This document shows, piece by piece, positions 26,008 to 35,400 of a stretch of DNA of 64,000 nucleotides. Source of the stretch: Verrucomicrobia bacterium LW23. Lineage in GTDB: Bacteria > Verrucomicrobiota > Verrucomicrobiia > Methylacidiphilales > UBA1321. The notes under the pieces were generated by a model. It did not search any database. It saw nothing but the letters and a program-made list of their open reading frames with translations, and had not been told where the DNA came from. Positions within the stretch are counted from its first letter, which is position 1. Every line of letters starts with the position of its first letter. The position numbers and the translations under genes are program-made. The stretch is from positions 186,001 through 250,000 of the forward strand of contig QAZA01000056.1 of assembly GCA_003054695.1 (NCBI GenBank). Reading direction: 5' to 3'.

Positions 26008-26490
26008 TTACGGTGCGGCGCTGTTGGTTGCGGCGGAGGAGGAAAGCAGCTGATCGGTTATCTCAAAGCGCATGACTTTCCACTCCCCGTCGGGCTGTTG
26101 GATAAGTGTGATTTCATTTTCTGTGCCGCCGTTGTTAAAGAGGAGGACGGCGCGGAAGGTGGCGCCTGGTTGCGATTTGGATTTGTCTCCGGCCGGGGAT
26201 ATTTTGCCGGAGCGGCCGCGAAAGCTGTGGATGGTCTGGAAGGCGCCGACTTTGGTGGCAAGGGCGCGCATCTTTTCGTTAAGTCGCACGGTATCAAGCA
26301 CATTCTGCTGTGCGGCGGCGCGTATGACGGGCTCCACCGACCACGTGCGCGCGGTCTCCTCCAGAAGCTGGCGCGCCAGGGCCTCGGCGGCGGGGTCGAC
26401 GGCGGCAGGGGCGAGGCCCGCATAGGCAATGGCGGCCAGCAGCGCGATGAGGGCAACATGGACGATCCATGTGCGGGGGAAAGACTTCAT
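26008..26490 (-). CDS. Hypothetical secreted protein
   Basis: 160 residues from the ATG at 26490. An N-terminal hydrophobic segment (IVHVALIALLAAIAYAGLA) acts as signal peptide or anchor. It is followed by a helical region (AAEALARQLLEETARTW) and then a beta-rich end (FRAVLLFNNGGTENEITLIQ, EWKVMRFEI). The pattern resembles small NTF2/DUF4019-like domains, but I cannot assign it firmly. It converges on the hydantoinase-type gene with only 11 bases between the stop codons. An intrinsic terminator lies 47 bases upstream of its start. Confidence 0.6.
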   Translation of the reverse strand: MKSFPRTWIVHVALIALLAAIAYAGLAPAAVDPAAEALARQLLEETARTWSVEPVIRAAAQQNVLDTVRLNEKMRALATKVGAFQTIHSFRGRSGKISPAGDKSKSQPGATFRAVLLFNNGGTENEITLIQQPDGEWKVMRFEITDQLLSSSAATNSAAP

Positions 26491-26536
26491 CGTGAAAATG
26501 TAGCGCAGTCGCAGAAAGGTTGCATGGCAAAAAGAA

Positions 26537-26580
26537 ACGCGGAGCGAAGAGATCATATCTCCTCGCTCCGCGTCGGTTTT
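26537..26580 (-). terminator. Strong hairpin terminator after the pseudopilin gene
   Basis: A near-perfect 17-bp stem (26537-26553 with 26557-26573, one A-C mismatch) around a 3-base loop. On the minus strand it is followed by TTTCTTTTT. On the plus strand it is followed by CGGTTTT, a weaker T run. It lies 74 bases past the pseudopilin stop and should separate that gene from the secreted protein gene. Confidence 0.85.
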
Positions 26581-26646
26581 GCGGAAGCCTGGCGGCCATT
26601 GCCGCGTCAGGTTAGTGCTAAGTGATTGGCTGCCAACAAGTCCCGC

Positions 26647-27324
26647 TTAGGGGGCCAGCTCGCTGTAGCCGTAGCCGGTGGGGGCGATGAACGAGGCAGG
26701 GACGAAATCCTTGACCACGCCGTTGGAGCCCTTGGGGGACATGATGCGAGCAGTGTTGTTCTTGTAGTAGACGTTGATGGCGGACTTGCCCCAGATGCCC
26801 GTATCCTGCAGGGTGAGGTCCTTGGCACCGTTGCTGGTGAGGACGGGGGTGCTGTTGCCGGAGTTGTAGAGCAGCGGCACGTAGTCGTCATCGCCCAGGG
26901 GCACGCCGGGGGTGGCGGCGACGTCGGTGGTGGTGTAGCAGTAGCCGACGTTGTTGGCGGCGAAGGGAGGCGTGGTGGGGCTGGTGGCGACGGCCTTGGT
27001 TTTGCCACGGCCGGGGGCGAACACCAGATCAACCGAGCGGATGGCGCGGGTCAGATACAGGGTGTTGAACACATCCGTGGAGGTGGCGGCGGCAACGCCG
27101 GCGTCCGTGAGGGAGGGGAAGCGTTCATCGCCACTGTCGGAGGCAACGGCGGTGAGCACCATACCCAGCTGACGGATGTTCTGCGTGTCGGCGTTTTTCT
27201 TCGCGCGGTCAAGCGCGATCATCATGGCGGGGGTGCCAACGGCGGCAAGGATGCCGATGATGGTGATCACGACCATGAGTTCGACGAGAGTGAAGCCACT
27301 CTTGGAACGACGGATTTTTTTCAT
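26647..27324 (-). CDS. Type IV pilin-like/type II pseudopilin
   Basis: 225 residues from the ATG at 27324. It has a prepilin leader MKKIRRSKSG followed by FTLVELMVVITIIGILAAVG: the Gly before cleavage, Phe at +1 and Glu at +5 are all present, so it should be processed by prepilin peptidase. After the N-terminal helix (continuing to about IRQLG) the globular part is Thr/Gly-rich with short beta strands. It has a clear ribosome binding site (GAGGAG about 10 bases upstream), a promoter and a strong terminator, so it is transcribed alone. It is likely a major pseudopilin or a Verrucomicrobia-type secreted fibre subunit; the system it belongs to is not in the window. Confidence 0.88.
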   Translation of the reverse strand: MKKIRRSKSGFTLVELMVVITIIGILAAVGTPAMMIALDRAKKNADTQNIRQLGMVLTAVASDSGDERFPSLTDAGVAAATSTDVFNTLYLTRAIRSVDLVFAPGRGKTKAVATSPTTPPFAANNVGYCYTTTDVAATPGVPLGDDDYVPLLYNSGNSTPVLTSNGAKDLTLQDTGIWGKSAINVYYKNNTARIMSPKGSNGVVKDFVPASFIAPTGYGYSELAP

Positions 27325-27371
27325 AGGTAGGGTACTCCTCAAACTAGCAGGGGGTTGGGTTCTTATGGCAA

Positions 27372-27400
27372 AACATAGCGTTTTGTTGCTTGGAAATCAA
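27372..27400 (-). promoter_or_regulatory. Sigma70-type promoter of the pseudopilin gene
   Basis: On the minus strand TTGATT (complement of 27395-27400), a 17-base spacer and TATGTT (complement of 27372-27377). The predicted start of transcription is about 40 bases before the ATG, with a GAGGAG ribosome binding site between. Confidence 0.6.
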
Positions 27401-27534
27401 GAAAAGCATTCGTTTTTTTGAAGATTTTTAAAGCCTGGTAAAAGGAAGGCGGAGCCGAAAGAAAAAAAGATCCTAAGAAAAACGCAAGGATCGAAGTACC
27501 AAGACTTTATAAAAACGCTCGCGAAACGACGTGA

Positions 27535-27563
27535 TTGCCACCAACAATGTTGCTGGATATAAT
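27535..27563 (+). promoter_or_regulatory. Sigma70-type promoter upstream of queA
   Basis: TTGCCA (27535-27540), a 17-base spacer and a consensus TATAAT (27558-27563). Transcription would begin near 27570, giving a leader of roughly 165 bases before the queA ATG. Confidence 0.65.
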
Positions 27564-27737
27564 ATGCGCCTATTCTCCAAGCTTTGCAAGGCAAACCTTT
27601 CGGGCGATTCCACTTTTTTGCAAGGCCACCCTATAGCGCCAACTGCGCGGGCCATTCTTGTCCATACAAGCCCCTTCCTTTCTCGCCGCCCTGCTTTTAG
27701 TGGCGCGCCGTGCCGCGGGCTGCTACTCTCGCGCGCT

Positions 27738-28862
27738 ATGTCCGCCACGTCCGAGCCCAATCGCCCTTCTCAACCTCTACGCCCGCCCAGCACCTACCGC
27801 GCGGAGGATTTCCTGTTTGATTTGCCGCAGGAACTCATCGCAGCTTACCCGCTGGCGGAGCGCAGTGCCTCGAGGCTGATGGTGGTGCGGCGCGACTCGC
27901 AAACGATTGAGCATCATCAGTTTGTGGAGCTTCCGCAATTGCTGCGCGCGGATGATCTGCTGGTGTTGAACGACACGCGAGTGCGCCTGAGCCGCGTCTT
28001 TTCGATCGAGCGCGACCTGGAAATCCTTCTGCTGGAGGAACTTGCGCCGCGGCGTTGGTTGGCCATGGCCAAGCCGGGACGCCGGGCCCGCACAGGCGCA
28101 CGGTTTCGCTTTTTGCTGCCGGTGCGCCCGGCTGCGGTGGGGCGGGAGGCGCCGCGTGAGGAGATTGGGGCTACGGTGGAGGATGTGTGGCCGGACGGCG
28201 AGCGTATCTTCCTGTTTGACAAGGAGTTTTGCGCGGATGAGGCGGGCTTTGTGCCGCTGCCGCCCTACATTCGCAAGCGCAGGGAGGGCTTTGGCAGCCA
28301 TGGCCAGGCCATTGTGGAGGAGTCTCCGGCCGTTGCGCCGCAAGGGTTTGTGGAGGAGGAGCGATATCAGACGGTTTATGCGCGCGAGGCGGGCTCCTCT
28401 GCGGCGCCGACGGCGGGGCTGCACTTTACGCCGGAGCTGCTGGCTCGCCTTAACCACGCATTTGTGACGCTGCACGTGGGCGCCGGCACGTTTCGCCCGC
28501 TGCGCACGCCGGATATTACGGAGCACCTGATGCACGAGGAGCCGTACTCTGTGCCGGCGGGGCTGGCGGAGAAGGCGGTCGCGGCGGGGCGCCTGGTGGC
28601 AGTGGGGACGACGAGCGCACGGGTGCTGGAGAGCGCGCCGACGCTGGAGGCGCATACGGGGCGCACGGCCATCTATATATATCCGCCGTACAAGTTCAAG
28701 CGGGTGGATGCGTTGATTACCAACTTTCACCTGCCCGATACGACGCTGATGCTACTGGTGTGCGCCTTTGGCGGTAAGGAGTTGATGCTGAATGCTTACC
28801 GCGAGGCTGTGCGCGAGCGCTACCGGTTCTTCAGCTATGGCGACGCGATGCTGATCCTGTAG
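27738..28862 (+). CDS. queA: tRNA preQ1(34) S-adenosylmethionine ribosyltransferase-isomerase QueA
   Basis: Transfers and isomerises the ribosyl group of SAM onto preQ1 in tRNA to form epoxyqueuosine, the penultimate queuosine step. The ATG at 27738 gives 374 residues. Motifs: FDLPQELIAAYPLAERSASR at the start, LNDTRV, YQTVYAREAGSSAAPTAGLH (substrate loop) and NFHLPDTTLMLLVCAFGG near the end. There is an Ala/Arg-rich insert around GRRARTGARFRFL. It converges on the cation antiporter gene. The last step could be done by QueH at 39936. Confidence 0.96.
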   Translation: MSATSEPNRPSQPLRPPSTYRAEDFLFDLPQELIAAYPLAERSASRLMVVRRDSQTIEHHQFVELPQLLRADDLLVLNDTRVRLSRVFSIERDLEILLLEELAPRRWLAMAKPGRRARTGARFRFLLPVRPAAVGREAPREEIGATVEDVWPDGERIFLFDKEFCADEAGFVPLPPYIRKRREGFGSHGQAIVEESPAVAPQGFVEEERYQTVYAREAGSSAAPTAGLHFTPELLARLNHAFVTLHVGAGTFRPLRTPDITEHLMHEEPYSVPAGLAEKAVAAGRLVAVGTTSARVLESAPTLEAHTGRTAIYIYPPYKFKRVDALITNFHLPDTTLMLLVCAFGGKELMLNAYREAVRERYRFFSYGDAMLIL

Positions 28863-28875
28863 CGCTCCAGGCTGT

Positions 28876-28898
28876 CCGGCCGCTCAGGGCGCGGCCGG
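28876..28898. terminator. GC-rich hairpin between convergent genes
   Basis: CCGGCCGC (28876-28883) pairs perfectly with GCGGCCGG (28891-28898) around a 7-base loop that contains the antiporter stop codon. No T run follows on either strand, so termination activity is uncertain. Confidence 0.35.
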
Positions 28899-30098
28899 GG
28901 CGGTGGCGGCGGCAGGCGCTGCGGCGGTGTTTGGCGTGGCGTCCTGCGCGGGCAGGAAGTAGAAGAGGACGCTGATGATGAGCCAGAGGGCCAGCAGTTG
29001 TACGCCGTTGAGCCAGTTGGCTTTACCGTCGGCGGAGATTTGCATGACGATGAGGACGCCGGCGCCCAGGGCGACGATCTCGGGAATGGTGAATTCGAGG
29101 TCCATCGGCTTGCCCAGGGCGTAGGAGACGAGGACGAGAAGCGGGACGACGAGCAGGGCGACCTGGACGCTGGCGCTGATGGCGACTTCGAAGGCGAGGT
29201 CCATGTTGTTTTTCATGGCTTGTGCTACGGAAGTCATTTGCGAGGAGACATTTCCGATGGCGGCGACGACCACCACGCCCAGGAAGAGCTCGGTAAGGCC
29301 CAGGGCGTTTTTGACGACGTCGATGGACTCGGCAACCGAGTCGGATAGCATGGCGATGAGGAAGCTGCTGACGCCGAGGACGCCGACGGCGAAGCCGGTG
29401 GTCCATTTGGCGGCGTCTTGTTTCAGCTCGGCTTCGGCCTTTTCGATGGCTTTCGGTTCGCCGGCTTTGTGGGCCTGGATGACGGCGTCGGTGGCGGGGG
29501 TGGGCTTGGAGGCGGGGCCGCTTTCGACCTTGGCGGTGAGGGTGTAGACGATGCTGGCGAAGTAGCACACTAAAATCAACACGCACAACCAGATAGATAG
29601 ATTGGCGGTGGTCGCGCCGGCGCGGGCTTCAGGTCCGGCGGAAATGTGGTAGACGGTGGGCAGCAGGATGGCGATGGAGGCGATGAGCAGGCCTGTGCTG
29701 GCGTCGCTGGCGCGATCGCGGCTGAAATACTGGGTGCCGTGACGCATGCCGCCGGCAAACATGGCGTGGCCCAGCACGAGGAGCAGGTTGCCGATGATGG
29801 CGCCGGTCATCGAGGCTTTGACGAGATCGCCCAGGCCGTTGAGCAGCGCGGTAATGCCGAAGATGATCTCCGGCAGGTTGCTGAAGGAGGCGTTGAGCAG
29901 GCCGCCGATGGTGGGGCCGGTCTTCTCCGCAAGCTGCTCGGTGGCCTGGCTGATGAGGTAGGCGAGAACGACGAGGCCGAGGCACGACGTGACGAACAGC
30001 GCAATCTCCTGCTTGGGCGCCAAGTAGCTGATGGCGATGGAGATAGGGACGAAGATCAGCATCCAGAGAATGCTGGGTTTCAGGAGCTCCTTCATCAT
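28884..30098 (-). CDS. CAX-type Ca2+/cation:H+ antiporter
   Basis: 404-residue inner-membrane exchanger of the CaCA superfamily with about 11 transmembrane helices in two inverted halves split by a charged loop (residues 188-232). The first alpha repeat is typical (GGLLNASFSNLPEIIFG, residues 65-81, with the acidic Glu, then KASMTGAIIGNLLLVLG). In the second repeat the usual G-N-A-A-E-H is GNVSSQ (282-287), so the acidic residue and the His are missing, while the following MKNNMDLAFEVAISASVQVALLVVP is well kept. An Ala/Pro tail ends the protein. It is probably a cation exchanger, but ion choice and activity are uncertain. Confidence 0.88.
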   Translation of the reverse strand: MMKELLKPSILWMLIFVPISIAISYLAPKQEIALFVTSCLGLVVLAYLISQATEQLAEKTGPTIGGLLNASFSNLPEIIFGITALLNGLGDLVKASMTGAIIGNLLLVLGHAMFAGGMRHGTQYFSRDRASDASTGLLIASIAILLPTVYHISAGPEARAGATTANLSIWLCVLILVCYFASIVYTLTAKVESGPASKPTPATDAVIQAHKAGEPKAIEKAEAELKQDAAKWTTGFAVGVLGVSSFLIAMLSDSVAESIDVVKNALGLTELFLGVVVVAAIGNVSSQMTSVAQAMKNNMDLAFEVAISASVQVALLVVPLLVLVSYALGKPMDLEFTIPEIVALGAGVLIVMQISADGKANWLNGVQLLALWLIISVLFYFLPAQDATPNTAAAPAAATAPAAP

Positions 30099-30222
30099 GG
30101 CGGCCCCACTATAATAGAGGCGGCGATGGAAGGAAGGAGAAAGAGGGCGGCGGAGAAAGATTCTTGCGCGCCAACGGTTTGGAGCAGTTGGGGAAGGTGC
30201 GGCGCGGGAGTGCGTGCCGAAA

Positions 30223-30579
30223 TCATTTTGGTCCGAAAAGTATGCTCCGGTTCAGATGGCAACAGATAAGTGCAAGGATGTGGAGTATGAAAAGGACGAA
30301 TACGTTAGCCGGGATAGGAGCTTTGCTTATTGCTGAACCGAAAATGAGCATGATCGACGTAATGACCAGCATGCCTGCAAACCAGGGCATTGCCGCGGCG
30401 TAATTATTTGTAGCTTGAGTTCTTATATCGTAATAATATCCAGCGGATGTTAGCACGAGAAGTGACAATACCGCTGCAAACAAATACGGGAGCAATTCGG
30501 TATAATAAAACACTGTCAACGTAGCGGCCGTTGCAAAGCCCAGGATAAAACGACCTGCCCAGTACTTGCTTGTATGCAT
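30223..30579 (-). CDS. Hypothetical four-helix membrane protein
   Basis: 118 residues from the ATG at 30579 (MHTSKYWAGRF). Four hydrophobic segments are evident (FILGFATAATLTVFYY, LFAAVLSLLVLTSAGYYY, WFAGMLVITSIMLIFG and VFVLFILHILALICCHL) with short polar turns. No family is recognised. The region is AT-richer than its neighbours. It lies 70 bases after proC and 124 bases before the antiporter start, all on the minus strand, so co-transcription is possible but not indicated. Confidence 0.55.
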   Translation of the reverse strand: MHTSKYWAGRFILGFATAATLTVFYYTELLPYLFAAVLSLLVLTSAGYYYDIRTQATNNYAAAMPWFAGMLVITSIMLIFGSAISKAPIPANVFVLFILHILALICCHLNRSILFGPK

Positions 30580-30649
30580 AGGCAGACACGGCCTGTAAAG
30601 GTTAAGGCTAATACCATTTCTCGCGGCATTGCCGCGATACATCTTTACT

Positions 30650-31498
30650 TTACGCCGGCCGCCCCAGCTCGTCCGCGCGCCGGCGGGCGGCGGCTACGGC
30701 GGACTGGATGAGGCGGAAGAAGCCTTGTTCCTCCAGCACGGTGCAGCCGGCTACGGTGGTGCCATTGGGGCTTTTCACCTGGTTGGCCAGCTCCAGCGGG
30801 GGGAGGGCCGGGGCGGAGCCGGGGGGGCCGGGCTGCATCATGGCGGCCGCGCCGAGGAGGGTCTGGACGGCGAGTTCCAGGGCGAAGGGGCGCGGAAGTC
30901 CCTGCTGCACACCGGCTTCCGCAAGCGCTTCGGCAAAGTAGAAGACATAGGCGGGGCCGCTGCCGCTGAGGGCGGTGATGGCGTTCATCCACTCTTCGCG
31001 CTCCACGCGCCAGGCTTTGCCGCCGGCGCCGAGGTAGCGGCCGGCCAGCTCCAGGTCGGTTTCGGTGGCTTCGGGCGCTCCGACGTAGGCGGTGGCGCCC
31101 TGGCCGACAAGGACGGGGGTGTTGGGCATGGATCGCACGACGCGGGCGTTGGGGCCCAGCCACTTACGCAGGGAGTCGAGCGATGTGCCGGCGGCGATGG
31201 AAATGATGAGGCGCGGGCCGGCGGCGTTGATGGCTTCGGCCAGGCGGGGGGCCTCCTCGGGCAGCATCTGGGGCTTGAGGCCGAGGACGATTGTTTCGGC
31301 GCGGGCGATGACTTCGGTGTTGCTGGTTGTCCACGCGGGGTGCGCGGGGAACGAGGAGAACGCCGCGAGAAAACGGGCCTGGCTGGCGGCGGAGCGAGCG
31401 GAAGCGATTATCTCCTGCGGGGCAACAACTTGCGCGCCAACCATGCCGCGCGCCAGGGCCAGCGCCATCTTGCCGGCGCCGATAAAACCGATCTTCAT
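30650..31498 (-). CDS. proC: Pyrroline-5-carboxylate reductase ProC
   Basis: Last enzyme of proline synthesis, reducing pyrroline-5-carboxylate with NAD(P)H. From the ATG at 31498 it has 282 residues. The Rossmann motif MKIGFIGAGKMALALARGM is at the N-terminus, followed by LGLKPQ, IISIAAGTSL and VRSMPNTPVLVGQG. The conserved C-terminal signature is GSGPAYVFYFAEAL, then SPNGTTVAGCTVLEE (usually S-P-G-G-T-T). Length and order are normal. A secreted protein gene ends 75 bases upstream on the same strand. Confidence 0.96.
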   Translation of the reverse strand: MKIGFIGAGKMALALARGMVGAQVVAPQEIIASARSAASQARFLAAFSSFPAHPAWTTSNTEVIARAETIVLGLKPQMLPEEAPRLAEAINAAGPRLIISIAAGTSLDSLRKWLGPNARVVRSMPNTPVLVGQGATAYVGAPEATETDLELAGRYLGAGGKAWRVEREEWMNAITALSGSGPAYVFYFAEALAEAGVQQGLPRPFALELAVQTLLGAAAMMQPGPPGSAPALPPLELANQVKSPNGTTVAGCTVLEEQGFFRLIQSAVAAARRRADELGRPA

Positions 31499-31573
31499 GG
31501 GGGGAGGGGGCACGCGAAAGGGGAAGGGGATTGGCCCGTCTCCCTTCTCTCGCAGCTGGTTGCAGCGTGGCGA

Positions 31574-32092
31574 TTAGCGGTACTCGGCCATAACACCCGG
31601 GCGGTAGTCCAGGGTAACGTCGCCTTTAAAGAAGCGGAGGTTGCCGCGGTACCAGCGGATTCCGCCGCGATCCAGGCCGTAGTCGCGGGCCAGGGTGCGG
31701 TCGGTAACCAGGGCAAGCTCGCGGGCGATCGGGCGGGCGTCCATTCCCAGCATATAGAGCAGGAGCGTGCTGCTGCCGGTGTTGAGGTGGGTTTGCACGA
31801 GGATCTGGAAGGTGAACTCGCGCTTTTGCTCGTAGGTAAACTTGTCAAAGTCGCCCGTCTTTTCCAGGTCCCAGAGCGCCTTGCGCAGGTTGTAGGTGGG
31901 GTCTCCTTCGATCGTGGCGCCGTAGGGCGCGGTGTCGATGCGGTCGCCGCGTATGGCGTTGGCGAGGTGCTTGTCGAATTTCGCCTGCGAGACGCCCTTG
32001 CCTTCACCGCCGGCCAGCGCAGGCGAAATCATCGCGGCGCCGAGCAGAAGCAGGGCCATCGTGCAAACCAGGCAAAGGCGAGTGTAAAGCAT
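31574..32092 (-). CDS. Hypothetical secreted protein
   Basis: 172 residues from the ATG at 32092 with a signal peptide (LYTRLCLVCTMALLLLGAAMISPALAG, cleavage after ALA). The mature part is mixed alpha/beta: DPTYNLRKALWDLEKTGDFD, ILVQTHLNTGSSTLLLYML, then GIRWYRGNLRFFKGDVTLDY. No family is recognised. It precedes proC by 75 bases on the same strand. Opposite it, across about 320 bases, starts Verru_Chthon cassette protein A. Confidence 0.6.
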   Translation of the reverse strand: MLYTRLCLVCTMALLLLGAAMISPALAGGEGKGVSQAKFDKHLANAIRGDRIDTAPYGATIEGDPTYNLRKALWDLEKTGDFDKFTYEQKREFTFQILVQTHLNTGSSTLLLYMLGMDARPIARELALVTDRTLARDYGLDRGGIRWYRGNLRFFKGDVTLDYRPGVMAEYR

Positions 32093-32410
32093 AGGGGGAG
32101 AAGAGGTTGCGGGTAGGGCGGTAGCAAAAAGGGAGAGGCGCCCGGGTGTTCGGACGACGCCACCACACAGCGCTTTGATATCAGCGCGGCGCCGCAATGG
32201 AAAGCGGAAAGAGGAGGGAAAGTGCCGCGGTGAGGGGGCGGCTCCCTGTCCGCATGGGGCTTGACTGTCAACCTACGGGCTTTGCTCTATTCACTGGCGT
32301 GGCTGTGGCGTTGGCGTTACAACTTTACTGGCGACAGGATACATTGCTTGTCTGGCGCCGTTGCATTTCTCTTTGCGTCCTTTTATTCGTTTTTCAGCCT
32401 GGGTAAATCC

Positions 32411-35400
32411 ATGCATCTTACGTCAATTACTTCTTTTGTTAAAGCGTTGACAGGCAGGCAGTTGTCTCGTGCGGACGGGCGCGGGCGACGTGGCTTTACG
32501 CTGGTGCTGGTGCTGGCCAGCCTGGTGCTGCTTTCGGCGCTGATTATTGCGTTTCTCAGCGGCAGCAATACGGAGATGCGCGCCTCTAAAAGCTATGCGG
32601 AGGGGGTTAGCGCGCGGCTGCTGGCGCAGTCGGCCACCAGCCTGGTGCGCTCGCAGCTGGCGGAGGCGACGCGCGGGGTGGAGGACGACCTTGTTACTCC
32701 GCAGGCCTGGGCGTCGCAGCCGGGGATGATCCGCACGTACGACGTGAACGGACTGCCGGTGCGCAGCTATAAGTTGTACAGCTGGAGCAACTTGACGACT
32801 CTGGGCAACTTCGACTCCACCGCCGCGGGGGAGGCTGTGCCGGCGGACTGGTATGCGAGGCCGGCGCTGTTTACGGATCTGAACCAGCCGGTACGCATCA
32901 AGTCGGGCGCCACGGTCAAGAGCGTCTACCCGATTATTGACGGCAACGGGCTCACGTACACGCTCTCCGGCGTGCCGGGGGTTACGGGTGCCAAAACGTA
33001 CCCAAACGCGGCGGGCACAGCGCCGGATATCGACGGCTTCTGGGTGGCCAACGCGCCGGCGGATAGCACCGCCGCCACCGGCCTGGCCAATCCGGTGCCG
33101 ATGCCCGTGGGGTGGCTGTATCAGCTGCAGGATGGCACGATTGTGGCGCCGACGGCCGGGATGGGCGACTCCATCAACGTGACGGGGGCGAGCGCCAACA
33201 ACCCGATCGTGGGGCGCTTTGCGTTCTGGACGGACGATGAGAGCTGTAAGCTTAATATCAACACGGCCTCGGAGGGCACCTTCTCGGATGTCCCGCGCGT
33301 GTACGGCCCGGCGGACTGGAAGCAGGGGCAGTACCTGGCCGCTCAAAAGGAGTTTCAGCGCTACCCGGGCCACCCGGCCATGACGTCGCTAAGCACGGTG
33401 CTGAAGAAGCCGTCCGCCACAATGACCGACCAGCAGTGGGCGGAGAAGCTGTATGCGATGTTGCCGCGTACCAAACCGGGTGGATCGCTCGGCGGCACGG
33501 TAACGACTCCGGCGACGCCCGGCGGCATTGGGCTGAAGTCCGAACGGCTGTTTGCCACGGTGGATGAGGTGGTTTACAGCCCGCTGCGCACGGGGGAGAC
33601 GGCCGGCGATGCGGATTACACGACGGCGGCCTCGGGCCCGGCGCCGCTGAATGCGGACAATATCAACCGCGCCAAGTTTTTTCTGACAGCCAACAGTCGC
33701 TCGCCGGATGTGAATCAGTTCAACAAGCCGCGTGTTTGCATCTGGCCCATTACGCTGGACAAGAGCAGCGGTGAGGAGCTGAAGACGCCGTTTGACCAGC
33801 TGATCGCCTTCTGCTCCACGATGCGGAACGATTTGCCCGAGCCGTACTCCTACTACTTCCGCCGGCAAAACCACGACAGTTCGACGAACGATCTGCCCAA
33901 CGCGAAGACACCCGCCGGCCTGGGCCGCAACCGGGCGCTGCTGGATTACCTGCGCACGCTGGCCGGCCAGACGATCCCGGGCCTGGGGGGATCCTTTGCC
34001 GCCAAGTACGCGACGAGCAACCCGCTGGGCGGCGGCGGCACGGACTGCGATCAGATCCTCACCGAGATCTTTGACTACATCCGCAGCACCAACCTGCGCG
34101 ACAGCAGTATGTGGACCGGCCCCGTTGCGCCAACGCCCTCCCCCTACTATGCCTGGGCGGGCGAGTTTACGCAAAATCTCTACGGCTACACCACGGACGT
34201 GAACAAGAAGGTGACCTACAACGCGTTGCCCGGCGTGGGGCAGGTGGTGCCGATTGAGGACCAGACCAACGGCACGCGCGGATTCGGGCGCTTTCCCACG
34301 GTACAGTCGGGGATGCTCCACTTTCTGGGGGCGGACGTGTTTGAGTCCAACGGTGCGGCCATTTCGGGGTCGCCCAGGCAGCAGCCGACCGATCGCAGCC
34401 ATCTCATCCGGCTCAACGCGGCCTTCTTTATCACGCTGTTCGATCCCTCGCAGGGCGTGGTGCTGGCCAAGCCATGGTACTCCGTCACGGTGGAGGGGCT
34501 GGAGAATTTCACCTGGGGTGGCGTCAACATGGGCTTCCCGACGGGCGAGGTGGGGTACGGCAGCCCGATCACCTACTCGCTGGGGCAGCACACGTTCTTC
34601 GGCGGCTTGCAGCACATGAACGCGTGCATTCAGGGGCAGGGGTGGAACTTCAAGTGCGTCAGCAAGGCAACCGGCCCGACCGCCGGGCTGATGCCCGATG
34701 TGCCGGTGGACAACAACGGCTTTGGCGGCTTTGCGTTTACCGGCGGGGATGTAACCATCCGCATTTACCGCAAGGATATCAACGGCAACCGCACGGGCGA
34801 TGCCATCCAGACTGTGGTGATGAACTTCCCCAACGCGACCTTTCCCGCACCCAAACTGGCCCCGGCGGCTGTGGAGAACGTGACGAGCTGGACGGGCACC
34901 AAGGACGGCACCAAGTATAACTTCCGCACCTACCTGGGCAACGGCCGGCTGAATGCCAACGAGAGCCTGGCCAAATTCAGCAGCAAAGACACGGTGCGCG
35001 CCGTGGTGGCCACGCCGGGAGATATCCGCCTGCTGGCCTGCCAAAAGAATCCTCCCAAGGATCTGTACAAGCCTCACCCCAACTACTTCAACATGCCGGC
35101 AGCCACCACGCCCAACAACGGGCATCGCCACGCCCACATGGTGCGTACGGGCATGGGCCACACCTACTGGGGCGCCACGGGCGGCAAGCTGGTCAATGTC
35201 AGCTACCCGGGCTATGCATCGCAGTACACCAATAACGATGAGCTCGATACGTCCACCTGCGTGTTTGGCCTGTGGAACAGCGGCAGCCCGCCCCGCGATG
35301 CCGACGTGCCCAGCACCACCGGCGTAACGCAGGACAACGGCGTGGCCGCGGACTGGGACAACGGCCTGGCCAACCTTAAGGACGGCCCCTACATCAACAA

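Larger units (their letters stand above)
27325..27737. other. Divergent intergenic region between pseudopilin and queA
   Basis: About 413 bases, clearly more AT-rich than the surroundings in its first half. It holds one promoter facing each way (reported separately) and a leader of about 165 bases before queA. I see no gene, tRNA or recognisable riboswitch in it. The in-frame codons upstream of the queA ATG do not resemble the family. Confidence 0.6.

Noticed and set aside
32261-32410. An upstream in-frame start for cassette protein A
   Set aside because: It would add about 50 residues before the pilin-like leader, which begins properly at the ATG at 32411.
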